From: Lysinibacillus sp. G4S2
Lineage (GTDB): Bacteria > Bacillota > Bacilli > Bacillales_A > Planococcaceae
Length of the DNA: 64,000 nt
Direction: 5' to 3'
NCBI RefSeq assembly: GCF_030348505.1
Contig: NZ_JAUCFJ010000002.1
Location: 4,964,001 to 5,028,000 of the forward strand
Part shown: piece after piece, positions 29,855 to 38,617 of the stretch
How the letters are laid out: the number at the start of each line of letters is the position of its first letter
How positions within the stretch are numbered: position 1 is the first letter of the stretch
Program-made: the position numbers and the translations under genes
The notes under the pieces: generated by a model
What the model was told of the DNA's origin: nothing
Seen by the model: only the letters and a program-made list of their open reading frames with translations
Databases searched by the model: none

Positions 29855-30853
29855 CTATTTTTTTAAAATGACTACCGTAAAATCATCTGATAGTTTAAAA
29901 TCCTGTATTTTTTCAATTTGCTTATAAAGAAGATTACATAAGTGCTGAGCTGATACATGTTTATTCTCCACTATCAATGACGTAATAACCTCCCGTGAAT
30001 TCAAATCATCCCTCGCTCTGAACTCAGTAACACCATCTGTCATCATTACTACGATGTCGTTATCTTCTAAAAGAATTTCATTATACGAATATTTTGAGTC
30101 AGACAACACACCTAGTAATAGTCCTTTCGCCTCCAAAGAGAAAAATTCACCGTGTTTAGCGCTATAATGCAATGCTGGCTCATGACCTGCAGAAGCATAT
30201 GAAAAAATACTGTTTTGTATATCCAAGCACCCGTAAAACATGGAAACAAACATACTGTCGTCTACACCTTTTTCAATTACTCGATTGATGACTTCTAATA
30301 CATATGAAGGATCTTTATAAGCGTATTCTAACGTTTCAAGACCATACTTTACCATAGACATACACAATGCAGCCGGAACCCCTTTACCAACAACATCTGT
30401 CACAGCTACACTTAAATAATCCTCTCGATTATACAAAAAATGCACATAGTCTCCATTCATCTTACGAATTGGAATCGATATCATTCCTATATCAATACTT
30501 GATAGTTGTGGTACGACTGTTTTAAGTAATGTTTTTTGAATGTTTGTAGCAATTTTCATTTCCATTTCATACTCTGCTTGTATTTGTAGCAGGCTTTGAT
30601 GCTCTCTATGCGCCATTCCGTAATGAACCATTACTTCGATAAGAAAATCATATGCGGGCTGATCTTCAACCATTCTATCCGGAAAAATCTTTCCAACTGC
30701 GTTTTTATGAATATTTACAACATCCTCAGGCGAAATATTCTTTTGGATTAATTGACGAGTGAAATTTTGAGCAATGTACAAATTCTTTTCGGTTTGATCG
30801 GACATGTAATCCGACAAAATCTTCTCATATTGAGATTCTAATTGTTTCAACAT
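29855..30853 (-). CDS. rsbU: RsbU-like PP2C phosphatase, activator of RsbV
   Basis: The 332-residue protein has an N-terminal RsbU domain (about residues 1-85) that binds RsbT. A C-terminal PPM/SpoIIE-type phosphatase domain follows, with metal-binding Asp residues in VAVTDVVGKGVPAAL and MTDGVTEFRA. It dephosphorylates RsbV under stress. ATG 30853 is six bases after AGGAT; the GTG at 30859 is too close to that site. It follows rsbT with a short gap. Length agrees with B. subtilis RsbU (335). Confidence 0.92.
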   Translation of the reverse strand: MLKQLESQYEKILSDYMSDQTEKNLYIAQNFTRQLIQKNISPEDVVNIHKNAVGKIFPDRMVEDQPAYDFLIEVMVHYGMAHREHQSLLQIQAEYEMEMKIATNIQKTLLKTVVPQLSSIDIGMISIPIRKMNGDYVHFLYNREDYLSVAVTDVVGKGVPAALCMSMVKYGLETLEYAYKDPSYVLEVINRVIEKGVDDSMFVSMFYGCLDIQNSIFSYASAGHEPALHYSAKHGEFFSLEAKGLLLGVLSDSKYSYNEILLEDNDIVVMMTDGVTEFRARDDLNSREVITSLIVENKHVSAQHLCNLLYKQIEKIQDFKLSDDFTVVILKK

Positions 30854-30862
30854 TTTCACATC

Positions 30863-31264
30863 CTAACGCAACCGTTTTTCAGCTCTTATCGTCGTACCTT
30901 CTCCGACAACCGATTGAATAATCATACTGTCCATCAATCGATTAACACCTGGTAAGCCCGCGCCGAGCCCTCCTGAAGTGGAATAGCCATCCTCCATTAC
31001 TTTCCGAACATCTTTTATTCCTGCGCCTTGATCAGTTGCGATAACAACTATTTTCTTCTCAATATCCGTTTCAACTCTTTCAACTTCAATGACACCTACA
31101 CTTGCATATAAATATATATTTCGAGCTAACTCACTAATAGCTGTAGTGATTCGAGCCTGATCAACAGTGCCAAATCCAAGTGCCTTTGCTTCGTCACGCC
31201 CCAGTTGTCTTGCTGCAACTATATCCCACTCAGTAATAATTTCAACCGAAGACCTAAATGTCAC
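30863..31264 (-). CDS. rsbT: RsbT switch kinase
   Basis: The 133-residue GHKL kinase has TTAISELARNIYLYA (N box), ATDQGAGIKD (G1) and GLGAGLPGVNRLMD (G2). In B. subtilis RsbT phosphorylates RsbR and RsbS in the stressosome, then is released to activate RsbU. Start is GTG 31264 after GGGGGAA. It is the first gene of this operon; no rsbR or rsbS precedes it within the window, so its partners must be elsewhere or absent. Confidence 0.93.
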   Translation of the reverse strand: MTFRSSVEIITEWDIVAARQLGRDEAKALGFGTVDQARITTAISELARNIYLYASVGVIEVERVETDIEKKIVVIATDQGAGIKDVRKVMEDGYSTSGGLGAGLPGVNRLMDSMIIQSVVGEGTTIRAEKRLR

Positions 31265-31615
31265 TGGTGTTCCCCCAATTCCTTTCGGAGTTTTACTCTT
31301 ACACTTTTATTCGACCTGCTTGACTATTTTTTACACCTTATTTCAAGCTCTTTACAAAAAATGTACTTGACTGCACATTTCACTGCCTTCCGCGGGTGTA
31401 GCATCTCTCGCTCCAAGTACTCTTTTCTCAACTTACTTTTTATCAAGAACAGATTTTGTATTGATCATAAAATTCTATGTATTTTTTCTTAACCCTCTTG
31501 AAAATTTTTTCAAAAATCTATTCTAACTATAAATCTTTGCTTTATCTTAAATCTATTAATACCATTTTTGAATAGTAAATTCAATTTATGGTAAAGAACT
31601 ATTTAAACAAACAAT
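31265..31615. other. Gene-free stretch upstream of rsbT
   Basis: About 350 bases. It contains the reverse repeat at 31341-31415 and otherwise AT-rich sequence. I see no gene here, although rsbR and rsbS occupy this position in B. subtilis. Confidence 0.7.
31341..31415 (-). repeat. Third copy of the TCAAGTACAT repeat, reverse
   Basis: In reverse it reads CCCGCGGAAGGCAGTGAAAT, GCAGTCAAGTACATTTTTTG and AAGAGCTTGAAATAAGG, matching 5680-5755 and 17052-17118. It lies in the leader region of rsbT. Confidence 0.65.
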
Positions 31616-31653
31616 ACAAAAAAGCATCGAGATGAAAAATCACCCCGATGCCT
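31616..31653 (-). terminator. Terminator of mazEF
   Basis: Stem GCATCG/CGATGC (31624-31629 and 31646-31651) extended by GGGGTGAT/ATCTC pairing, followed on the minus strand by TTTTTTG. Confidence 0.8.
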
Positions 31654-31670
31654 CTATACACATATGTATA

Positions 31671-32021
31671 TCAAAATTTAACAAGCCCTAAACTAATCAT
31701 CAATGCACCGTCAACTTTCTCCATCACAGCATGATCAAGTTGTGTAATACGATCTGTCAATCTTGATTTATCAATCGTCCGCACTTGCTCAAGCAGAATA
31801 ACCGAGTCACGTTCAAAACCATACTTTTCAGCATTGATTTCAACGTGCGTCGGTAACTTTGCTTTTTGAATCTGTGCAGTAATAGCTGCGATGATGACAG
31901 TCGGACTAAATCGATTGCCAATATCATTTTGAATAATCAGCACCGGTCTAGTGCCCCCTTGTTCGGACCCAACTACCGGCGATAAATCTGCAAAAAAAAC
32001 GTCACCACGTTTTACATTCAA
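31671..32021 (-). CDS. ndoA: MazF-family mRNA interferase (EndoA/NdoA)
   Basis: The 116-residue toxin cuts RNA at specific short sites. The sequence is nearly that of B. subtilis Ndo[59 protein letters not shown]. The open frame extends to 32096, but TTG 32021 follows GGGGGATG and gives exactly the usual 116 residues. It starts within five bases of the mazE stop, the standard antitoxin-toxin order. Confidence 0.95.
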   Translation of the reverse strand: MNVKRGDVFFADLSPVVGSEQGGTRPVLIIQNDIGNRFSPTVIIAAITAQIQKAKLPTHVEINAEKYGFERDSVILLEQVRTIDKSRLTDRITQLDHAVMEKVDGALMISLGLVKF

Positions 32022-32025
32022 AGTG

Positions 32026-32289
32026 TCATCCCCCGCTAACGAGACGCTCCACCGTATGTTGTGCTTCATATTCTGCATGCAAGCATTCACTTGCAATTTT
32101 CAGATTAATATGAGACATTTCAACATATCCTTTCATCATAGCTTCCCGTATTTGATTTGGTTGCTCCTGCATTAAAACTTTGCGCGACAAAATACGCGCC
32201 AAAGATTCACTTTCAATTACTTCCTTTGTTTGTAGAAATAGTCTGTCTTGAACAGCAATTGTAGCTTCTCTTAACCTTTTCTCGTACAC
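32026..32289 (-). CDS. MazE-type antitoxin (NdoAI-like) with divergent N-terminus
   Basis: The 87-residue protein has a C-terminal arm that is clearly that of the B. subtilis antitoxin: [16 protein letters not shown] and the ending TVERLVSGG, the part that binds the toxin. The N-terminal half should hold a ribbon-helix-helix; here only EATIAVQ could be the beta strand, and the helices are not obvious. GTG 32289 was chosen because GGAGGTG lies six bases upstream and the length then fits (93 in B. subtilis); the open frame reaches 32454. I checked other frames for a displaced DNA-binding domain and saw none. Confidence 0.75.
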   Translation of the reverse strand: MYEKRLREATIAVQDRLFLQTKEVIESESLARILSRKVLMQEQPNQIREAMMKGYVEMSHINLKIASECLHAEYEAQHTVERLVSGG

Positions 32290-32652
32290 AGCAAGCACCT
32301 CCAACGGAACCATCCACTTTTCATTACTTCCCATTCTACCATTGAAAGATATTGTTGAAAAGACACGAAATGACACAATATCTGACAACTTAAAGTCCAA
32401 GTTGTAAAAATATGTTGGTTGTCGAAGGTATATGCCGATACATTCATCTTGCAATAATTCACAAATTGTGAATTGCTCAGCTTCTTAGTAAATTAACATT
32501 TTCTCCAGTTATAGTTCATTCACCAAGTTTTTTAGTTAGCTTTTGTCTAGTATTCATTTGTCCAAAGTAAAACGTTGACACTACTTAAGACCACCTATAC
32601 AAAATTCTTTTCCTCTATGAAGAAGAAAAATTCTTCTAAGGTGAGACTAAAG

Positions 32653-33774
32653 TCAAATGTATAATCTAGGAACTCTTGCTGTAATAATGCATGGTACTTC
32701 ATAATTAATGGTTTCAAGCTTCGCTGCCCATTCATTCATTGCAATAACATCCTGTCCTTGACGACCAATGAGTGTTACTTTCTCACCTATAGCATATGCT
32801 TTTGGCAAGGCAACCATACATTGGTCCATACAAATTCGTCCAACAATCGGCATTCTTTGTCCATCAATCAATACTTCTTGTCCACCTAATTTGCGAATTA
32901 CTCCATCAGCATAGCCTATCGGTATTGTTCCTATCCACATATCAGAAGGGGCTACAAATGTAGCTCCATAGCCAACTGAATCACCTGTTTGTAATTGTTT
33001 CACATGTACTAGCTCACTTTCGAGTGAAAACGCTGGCTGTAACGGAAATGGTAAAATACCTTCTACATAAGGAGATGGTGATAATCCATACATTGAAATA
33101 CCATATCTGACAGCGTCAAATTGTAGATGCGCATTTTTCACTAAGGATGTAGCCGTGTTTGATGCATGAACAAGTCTAGGCTTTTCAGGCAATACAGTTA
33201 CACATCTCTCAAAAAAATGTACCTGGCTATCGAAGTATGATGTATCCTCTTCATCTGCAGTCGCAAAATGTGTAAATATCCCGTCAACTTCCATATTCAC
33301 GGTATTCTGTATTGTTTGATAAAGATTCAATAATTCTTGCTCGGAACGAACGCCAATTCTGCCCATTCCACTATCTACTTTTATATGTAGTCTTAATGGA
33401 TTTTCTTCATTAGCTATGAACGGAGCAGCTTGTTGTACCCATTCGTTTGCAAATACCGTAAGAATTATGCGCTGTTGGGCAGCATACGGTACAAACGAAA
33501 CGGGTGAAGCACCCAATAGTAGTATGTCTGGTTCTTCAAAATGTGCTCGAATATGTAATGCTTCGTCGGGTGTTGCCACAGCGAGCATTGTTGCGCCTGC
33601 CTCAAGTGCTGCTTTTGCAACGGCTACATCTCCATGGCCATATGCATTTGCCTTTACTACAGCAATAATTTGAACATTAGGTCGAAGTAGCTTTTTCAAA
33701 TTTTTTACGTTTTGTTGGATTGCTTGTAAGTCTACAATTGCTTTGCTTGGTCTAAAATGCTGCTGTATCTTCAT
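32653..33774 (-). CDS. alr: Alanine racemase
   Basis: The 373-residue PLP enzyme makes D-alanine for peptidoglycan. The PLP Lys is in IAVVKANAYGHGD, the second catalytic Tyr lies in the GYGATFVAP region, and RYGISMYGLSPS and GRICMDQCMV are family signatures. Start ATG 33774 has AGAGGG upstream. Its neighbours acpS, ydcC-like and mazEF are in the same order as in B. subtilis. Confidence 0.96.
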   Translation of the reverse strand: MKIQQHFRPSKAIVDLQAIQQNVKNLKKLLRPNVQIIAVVKANAYGHGDVAVAKAALEAGATMLAVATPDEALHIRAHFEEPDILLLGASPVSFVPYAAQQRIILTVFANEWVQQAAPFIANEENPLRLHIKVDSGMGRIGVRSEQELLNLYQTIQNTVNMEVDGIFTHFATADEEDTSYFDSQVHFFERCVTVLPEKPRLVHASNTATSLVKNAHLQFDAVRYGISMYGLSPSPYVEGILPFPLQPAFSLESELVHVKQLQTGDSVGYGATFVAPSDMWIGTIPIGYADGVIRKLGGQEVLIDGQRMPIVGRICMDQCMVALPKAYAIGEKVTLIGRQGQDVIAMNEWAAKLETINYEVPCIITARVPRLYI

Positions 33775-33959
33775 TAGAATACCCTCTTTATTTTTTATTA
33801 AAACATTATGTATTGCTTAAATTGCCTTTTCTCTACGACTGCACACCAAGTTGTTCTATTTTAGACTATTTTTCTACATAACCTCCATCATATAATATAT
33901 GACTTAACACTTTCTAAACAGTGTTAATATTCATCAAAACTGTACTATTTTGCTTAATA

Positions 33960-33993
33960 AGCTACAGCTTTCTTCATGTAGAAAGCTGTAGCT
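33960..33993 (-). terminator. Hairpin downstream of the LolA-like gene
   Basis: Stem GCTACAGCTTTC/GAAAGCTGTAGC (33961-33972 and 33981-33992). The tail on the minus strand is only TTATTAAG, so termination may be inefficient and allow read-through to alr. Confidence 0.5.
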
Positions 33994-33999
33994 AAAACA

Positions 34000-35163
34000 T
34001 TACTTCATACCGCTTTTCGTCATAGAGGCTGCAACTTCCACCATCTCTTCACGAGTCAATTTACTTGACGCTACAAAGAATGCGACGCCATCCTTTTCCC
34101 AGCTGATAGATGTATCTGTAATAGCCCCAATCGTAAAGCCTAAATCTACCGGATCACCAGGAGTTGATACTGGTAGCATAGCAGTTCCTTTTGTAACTGG
34201 TTGTTGCATTACCGTAAATGCCTTATCACCTTCGAATGTTAAGATGACACGTTCCATTCCACCATCTTGAATAACTTTCTCATCCACCATTTTCGTATTC
34301 GCCCAATTGACAACAGGGTAGTGTGTTTGGAACTCTTTATATTCGACTTCTGCACCTACTGCTTCTTTTCCTTCTTTTTCATCTTTGCCGTCTTTGTTGT
34401 CAGTGCTCTCTTTGTTTTCTTTGTTTTCTTTGTTCTCTTTGCTGTCTTTGTTGTCAGTGCTCTCTTTGTTCTCTTTGCTGTCTTTTCCATCTTTCGCTGG
34501 TGGTGCAGCTTGTTCACCTTTTGTTCCATCTGTTTCCGTAAATTGTTCAACCGCATATTCTTTAGCTGCGTGTTGGACACCTAATTTAATATTTTTAAAT
34601 GTGATACGGATTTGCTCTTCTTTTACATCATTCATAATTACTACGGAAGTTGGTAGCATTGTTTTCTTATCAACTGTTATAACTTGATGAGGCATACTAT
34701 TTTTATAGCTATTTCTAGTAGCCGCTTCAAATATATATGCTTTGTCCTCTTCTTTCATGACTAAATTTTTATCTTCTGCTAAATCTTCTGCTAGTGCGCC
34801 TATTAAATAAGCCTGACTATTTTTCTTTGGCCAATCACTTTGGAACTTATACATTTTGTTTAAAGTAGGTGTGACTACAAAAACTCCATCTGCGTTTCGC
34901 ACTATCATTTGTGAAACATCTTTCCCACTTTCTACTACTTCTACTCGATAAAAATCAGGTTTCGTATGCCAAACTGTTACATCATATTTTCTCGGCTCCC
35001 CACCAGATTTAATCTCCATCGTAGCGTTCAACTCATAACCATTTGTCTCTGCCCATTTCCCATTAACTTTCTTCAACACTTTTTCCTGTGAGGCTGCACC
35101 ACATGCCGACAGAAGTAATATCGTACAAAGTAAGACGAGCCATTTAACTATACGGTTGCCCAC
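34000..35163 (-). CDS. LolA-like lipoprotein (YdcC type) with low-complexity insert
   Basis: The 387-residue secreted lipoprotein has signal peptide WLVLLCTILLLSACG with a lipobox and a LolA-fold body (VTVWHTKPDFYRVEV). It corresponds in position to B. subtilis ydcC, between acpS and alr, a sporulation-expressed lipoprotein. Residues about 223-270 are an insert built almost entirely of Lys, Asp, Glu, Asn and Ser (units such as KENKENKENKESTDNKD). The DNA there is a TCTTTGTT-type repeat that could slip. The start is GTG 35163 with AAAGGGTG upstream. Confidence 0.8.
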   Translation of the reverse strand: MGNRIVKWLVLLCTILLLSACGAASQEKVLKKVNGKWAETNGYELNATMEIKSGGEPRKYDVTVWHTKPDFYRVEVVESGKDVSQMIVRNADGVFVVTPTLNKMYKFQSDWPKKNSQAYLIGALAEDLAEDKNLVMKEEDKAYIFEAATRNSYKNSMPHQVITVDKKTMLPTSVVIMNDVKEEQIRITFKNIKLGVQHAAKEYAVEQFTETDGTKGEQAAPPAKDGKDSKENKESTDNKDSKENKENKENKESTDNKDGKDEKEGKEAVGAEVEYKEFQTHYPVVNWANTKMVDEKVIQDGGMERVILTFEGDKAFTVMQQPVTKGTAMLPVSTPGDPVDLGFTIGAITDTSISWEKDGVAFFVASSKLTREEMVEVAASMTKSGMK

Positions 35164-35320
35164 GCTTTCACCCTTTCTTCTTTCAAATCCACTACGACAA
35201 TATATGAACCGTATTTGTCAGTTATGTCATTTGAAGAAAAGGCAATATATTTTATCTTCACTAAATAAATTTTGAAGAAAATATAGTGTCAACCTACATA
35301 TGGATCTGAGTTGCCACTGC

Positions 35321-35674
35321 TTACATTTGCAATATTACTTGTGCCGCTGCATATTGCTTGGAATGTGTAATACTTACAAATCCATTTACAAGTTCTCCTT
35401 TAAAATATAAAACTGGGTTACCAGCTTCTCCTCTTAATATTTCAATATCATGAAGCTTACATTCTTCACCAATCCCTGTTCCTAATGCCTTTGAAAATGC
35501 TTCTTTTGCAGCAAATCGTCCAGCCAAAAATTCTATTCTACGAGTTTCTGAATGTGCATCAAACAAAGCTTTTTCCTTTTCAGATAAAATGCGATCTTTA
35601 AATTTATTTGTTCTCCCCATTGCTTTAACAATGCGGTCAATTTCTACAATGTCGAGACCAATTCCTTTAATCAT
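35321..35674 (-). CDS. acpS: Holo-[acyl-carrier-protein] synthase
   Basis: The 117-residue enzyme moves the phosphopantetheine arm from CoA to acyl carrier protein. Signature GIGLDIVEIDRI with the metal-binding Asp, and FAAKEAFSKALGTGIG with the Glu ligand. The frame opens at 35740, but ATG 35674 has AAGGAGAA upstream and gives the expected N-terminus MIKGIGLD. It is divergent from the rhomboid gene. Confidence 0.95.
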   Translation of the reverse strand: MIKGIGLDIVEIDRIVKAMGRTNKFKDRILSEKEKALFDAHSETRRIEFLAGRFAAKEAFSKALGTGIGEECKLHDIEILRGEAGNPVLYFKGELVNGFVSITHSKQYAAAQVILQM

Positions 35675-35738
35675 TTGAACTTCTCCTTTTCCTATTTCTA
35701 TAAAGCCATGTATAATAATTGTAAATTGAGGTGGAGTC

Positions 35739-36359
35739 ATGTTTAGTAGAACAGAAAATTTTAAGCAATATACGAAGTATTACCCTGTTGTTTCAACATT
35801 AATAGCGATTAATTTAGTTCTTTATGTAATAACTATCTTACCTGGCATAGGAACACTCGTAATGAATTACGGAATCCAGGTGAACTTCCTTATCGAAAAC
35901 GGTGAATGGTGGCGTATTTTTTCTGCAATGTTTTTACATGCTAACTTTTCGCACGCGTTCTTTAATATGTTTTCACTGTTTTTATTTGGACCAGAGCTTG
36001 AAAAAATCGCTGGTAAGGCTCGCTTTATGACGATTTATTTATTATCTGGGATTGTAGGAAACATGGCAACCTATCTACTTCAGGAAAGTAGTTATGGAAG
36101 TCTCGGCGCAAGCGGAGCCATATTCGGAATATTCGGTGCATTTGGGGCACTTGTATATTATACACGCCGCACAATGCCTATGCTTCGTAAACTTATTTTA
36201 CCAATCATTGTTATCAGTGTTATTATGACTTTTTTACAACCAGATGTGAATGTCTATGCTCACTTAGGTGGTTTAGTAACAGGATTCCTTCTTGGACTCA
36301 TTTACTTACACCCAAAAAGAATTTTAAGCTGGCGCAAACAAAAGATGGCAGGTAAATAA
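35739..36359 (+). CDS. Rhomboid family intramembrane serine protease
   Basis: The 206-residue membrane protein has about six transmembrane segments. Catalytic Ser is in GSLGASGAIFG and His in YAHLGGLVTGFLLG; the loop motif WWRIFSAMFLHANFSHAFFN is also typical. It corresponds to B. subtilis YdcA, likewise divergent from acpS. ATG 35739 follows GAGGTGG. Substrate unknown. Confidence 0.93.
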   Translation: MFSRTENFKQYTKYYPVVSTLIAINLVLYVITILPGIGTLVMNYGIQVNFLIENGEWWRIFSAMFLHANFSHAFFNMFSLFLFGPELEKIAGKARFMTIYLLSGIVGNMATYLLQESSYGSLGASGAIFGIFGAFGALVYYTRRTMPMLRKLILPIIVISVIMTFLQPDVNVYAHLGGLVTGFLLGLIYLHPKRILSWRKQKMAGK

Positions 36360-36365
36360 CAATCT

Positions 36366-36420
36366 TGAAGAGGAGTTGTCTTACGGTGATAGCACTGGGG
36401 ACTACTCCTCTTATTCTTTC
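36366..36420 (+). terminator. Probable terminator of the rhomboid gene
   Basis: Stem AAGAGGAGT/ACTCCTCTT (36368-36376 and 36404-36412) with a long loop and a T-rich tail. Confidence 0.6.
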
Positions 36421-36516
36421 TTCAAAAGCGTCATACTCATCTTCTTCCATTCATCTGCTAGAGGCTTTAACTTATTTGCTGAAATAAGTTAAATCATAGA
36501 ACAACAGTATCCTCTT

Positions 36517-36645
36517 TCACTCTCTTTTTGTCCATTCAGCTACCGTTAGCCGATAGACAACTTGATTCACATAGTGGTCATAAAACCACTCTACATCCCT
36601 TAAACGCCCTTCTTCATTCAATCCAAACACTTTTGAAATTGTACG
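36517..36645 (-). pseudogene. C-terminal remnant of a GNAT (RimJ/RimL-type) acetyltransferase, front replaced by a repeat
   Basis: Reading leftward from about 36645, the frame gives SKVFGLNEEGRLRDVEWFYD and HYVNQVVYRLTVAEWTK, then stop TGA at 36517-36519. GLNEEGRLRD followed by YRL and W is a common ending of ribosomal-protein-type acetyltransferases. There is no start codon or ribosome binding site. The homology stops where CGCGAGTGCAGCGG begins, which is also a segment of the repeat copy at 36853-37060. The repeat therefore replaced the 5' part of the gene. Confidence 0.7.
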
Positions 36646-36830
36646 CGAGTGCAGCGGCTCATCGGACGCCCCCTAGAAGCTTTGCTCTGTGCGAAAGCGA
36701 AGCGGCAGCGGCAAATGTTTTATCTGTGCGAAAGCGTAGCGTCAGCAACAACGCGTACAGTCGGAACGGAAATCAACCTCATTTTATGGTGATAATCCTG
36801 TTTTATGGCTCATCACCATAGTTGTGGATG
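36643..36830 (+). repeat. Dispersed repeat copy: end of B, two C units, D
   Basis: CTCATCGGACGCCCCCTAG (end of B), C units at about 36686-36713 and 36723-36750, then CAGTCGGAACGGAAATCAAC (D) with TTATGGTGATAA. It is followed at 36853 by a second, more complete copy. Confidence 0.85.
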
Positions 36831-36852
36831 ACATTTTTAAAAATATATGCAC

Positions 36853-37060
36853 TGTATATTGGTTGATTGGAGTGGAGACTGGGCGACTCCTAGGGGATTA
36901 GCGTCACAGATGAGACCCTGGAGCGAGCATCGCGAGTGAAGCGCCTCATCGGACGCCCCCTGGAAGCTTTGCTCTGTGCGAAAGCGAAGCGACAGCAACA
37001 AAGCGCCCAGTCGGAACGGAAATCAACCACACGTTTTGGTGAAGCGCCTGTTTTATTCTA
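36853..37060 (+). repeat. Most complete copy of the dispersed repeat, with closing inverted repeat
   Basis: Module B (GGAGTGGAGACTGGGCGACT through CTCATCGGACGCCCCCTGG), one C unit (36973-37000) and D (CAGTCGGAACGGAAATCAAC). ACTGGGCG at 36878-36885 pairs with CGCCCAGT at 37004-37011, so B and C form a closed stem-loop. It resembles the GC-rich intergenic repeats common in Bacillaceae that end in GGAGCGGAAATCAAC, as I recall them. Confidence 0.85.
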
Positions 37061-37141
37061 TTATATACATTTTTTTCCTGTTTTCATAGATGAAAAAACT
37101 AATCCTTACTATTAATTGTAAGGATTAGCTAAATAGCAAAT

Positions 37142-38617
37142 TTAATGTTCATACCAGGATAATATCGATTCAGCATCTTGCTGCTCCAAACTCGATACTT
37201 TCCCTGTTATACCATTCATCCCTGACATTACCGTTGCTTTTATAGACATAACATTTTTTCTTCTTTGGAAATATGTTTGAGTACTTTCAATAGATTGTAT
37301 ACGTTTTTTCTCCATGAAAAGTGTTATGCGGCTGAACACACGATATTGCATAGTTAATTGCTTTCCATCAATCTTATAACCGGCTGTTTTATGTTGCCAA
37401 ATACCAAGTAATATCGTTAGCGGTATTATCAACAACGAAAGTAACCCATACGGATACATGAAATAACTACATACTCCAATTATAGGTATGAGCCAAACAA
37501 AATCAATTCGGTAAAAAGTTGAACGAGCTCTTTTTGGAGAATGGGTAAACTCCGGACGCCAATTCATATTAGGGAAAAGTTGTTCTAACGTTTGCAGACA
37601 ATCCTGTTTCTGAATAAGCGGGAATAGAGTAATTTTTTTATCTATCCCATCTTCACCGTTTCCTCCAGCACTCTCAACAACTACAGTTGCAAAGCCAAAC
37701 AATTGACGCAATGGATTCTCTACAATTCGAATAGCTTGAATTCGATTTAAAGGCAATGTAATTCGCTTTTTCTCAAGCAATCCTTTTGTAATCATAAGCT
37801 TTTCATCTTCAATTCGGACTGTATAATCATAATAATTGATAAGAGTAATAACAACCGACACAACCCATGCCACAATAAGGATGAGCATCACTGTTAATGC
37901 AACTAAAAATACACCAATTTTCACGAAATCAGCTACCTCGTGAAATACCGTTTCATATGGGATTATATCTGAAAACTGAGAGATGATTGCTGCAAGTCCC
38001 GACAGCACGACTCCAATACCGCCTGAAGTCGTTGCCAATACAATTAAATCACGTACTGACATATGATAAATCGTTGGGATCGATACTTCCTCCACTATTG
38101 GAAGTGATTGCTCATCAACTATTTGTTCAATTACTTGATTTTTTGCACGACGCATTTCCAACTCTATGACATCTGCTGAGGCCTTACGTATAGCCGTTAA
38201 CTCCACCTCAGGTTTCCCGTCCTTACTCCCCGCAGTTTCAACCTGCACCTTAACTAAGCCAAATAAGCGATGAAAAATACCCTCATTGTAATTTAAACTT
38301 TGAATACGTTCAAACGGGATATATCGCTTCTTTTTAACGAACAAACCGTATTTTACACGTAATTCTCCATCTTCAAACCAATAGACAAATGTACGCCATT
38401 TAACAATACCACCAACAAGCGCAAGCAAAGCACCTACTCCCCATACACCGAACAACAAAACCGTCTGAAAAAAATGTTCACTATGAAAATTAAAAGAAAA
38501 ATTAAAACCATTCGTTACAACAATAATAGCAACAGGTATAATCATGCTTTTTAATGCTTTCGCACTTGTAATAATAGCCGATACTGGGTGTAAACGATTT
38601 ATTTCCTTAGACATCAT
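37142..38617 (-). CDS. ydbT: PH domain membrane protein (YdbT-like)
   Basis: The 491-residue membrane protein has repeated bacterial PH (DUF304) domains. Three similar segments each follow a pair of hydrophobic helices: RYIPFERIQSLNYNEGIFHR, KRITLPLNRIQAIRIVENPL and KKRIQSIESTQTYFQRRKN. It matches B. subtilis YdbT in size and partner. It overlaps the end of ydbS by 11 bases. The function is not firmly known; in B. subtilis the pair has been linked to resistance to membrane-acting antimicrobials, from memory. Confidence 0.85.
   Translation of the reverse strand: MMSKEINRLHPVSAIITSAKALKSMIIPVAIIVVTNGFNFSFNFHSEHFFQTVLLFGVWGVGALLALVGGIVKWRTFVYWFEDGELRVKYGLFVKKKRYIPFERIQSLNYNEGIFHRLFGLVKVQVETAGSKDGKPEVELTAIRKASADVIELEMRRAKNQVIEQIVDEQSLPIVEEVSIPTIYHMSVRDLIVLATTSGGIGVVLSGLAAIISQFSDIIPYETVFHEVADFVKIGVFLVALTVMLILIVAWVVSVVITLINYYDYTVRIEDEKLMITKGLLEKKRITLPLNRIQAIRIVENPLRQLFGFATVVVESAGGNGEDGIDKKITLFPLIQKQDCLQTLEQLFPNMNWRPEFTHSPKRARSTFYRIDFVWLIPIIGVCSYFMYPYGLLSLLIIPLTILLGIWQHKTAGYKIDGKQLTMQYRVFSRITLFMEKKRIQSIESTQTYFQRRKNVMSIKATVMSGMNGITGKVSSLEQQDAESILSWYEH

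Noticed and set aside
32026-32462. Frameshift separating a ribbon-helix-helix domain from the antitoxin
   Set aside because: Other frames of the same strand were read by eye and contain no such domain; a shorter, divergent protein starting at GTG 32289 explains the data better.
36528-36821. 97-residue open frame on the plus strand
   Set aside because: It runs antisense through the acetyltransferase remnant and then through repeat modules; not a gene.
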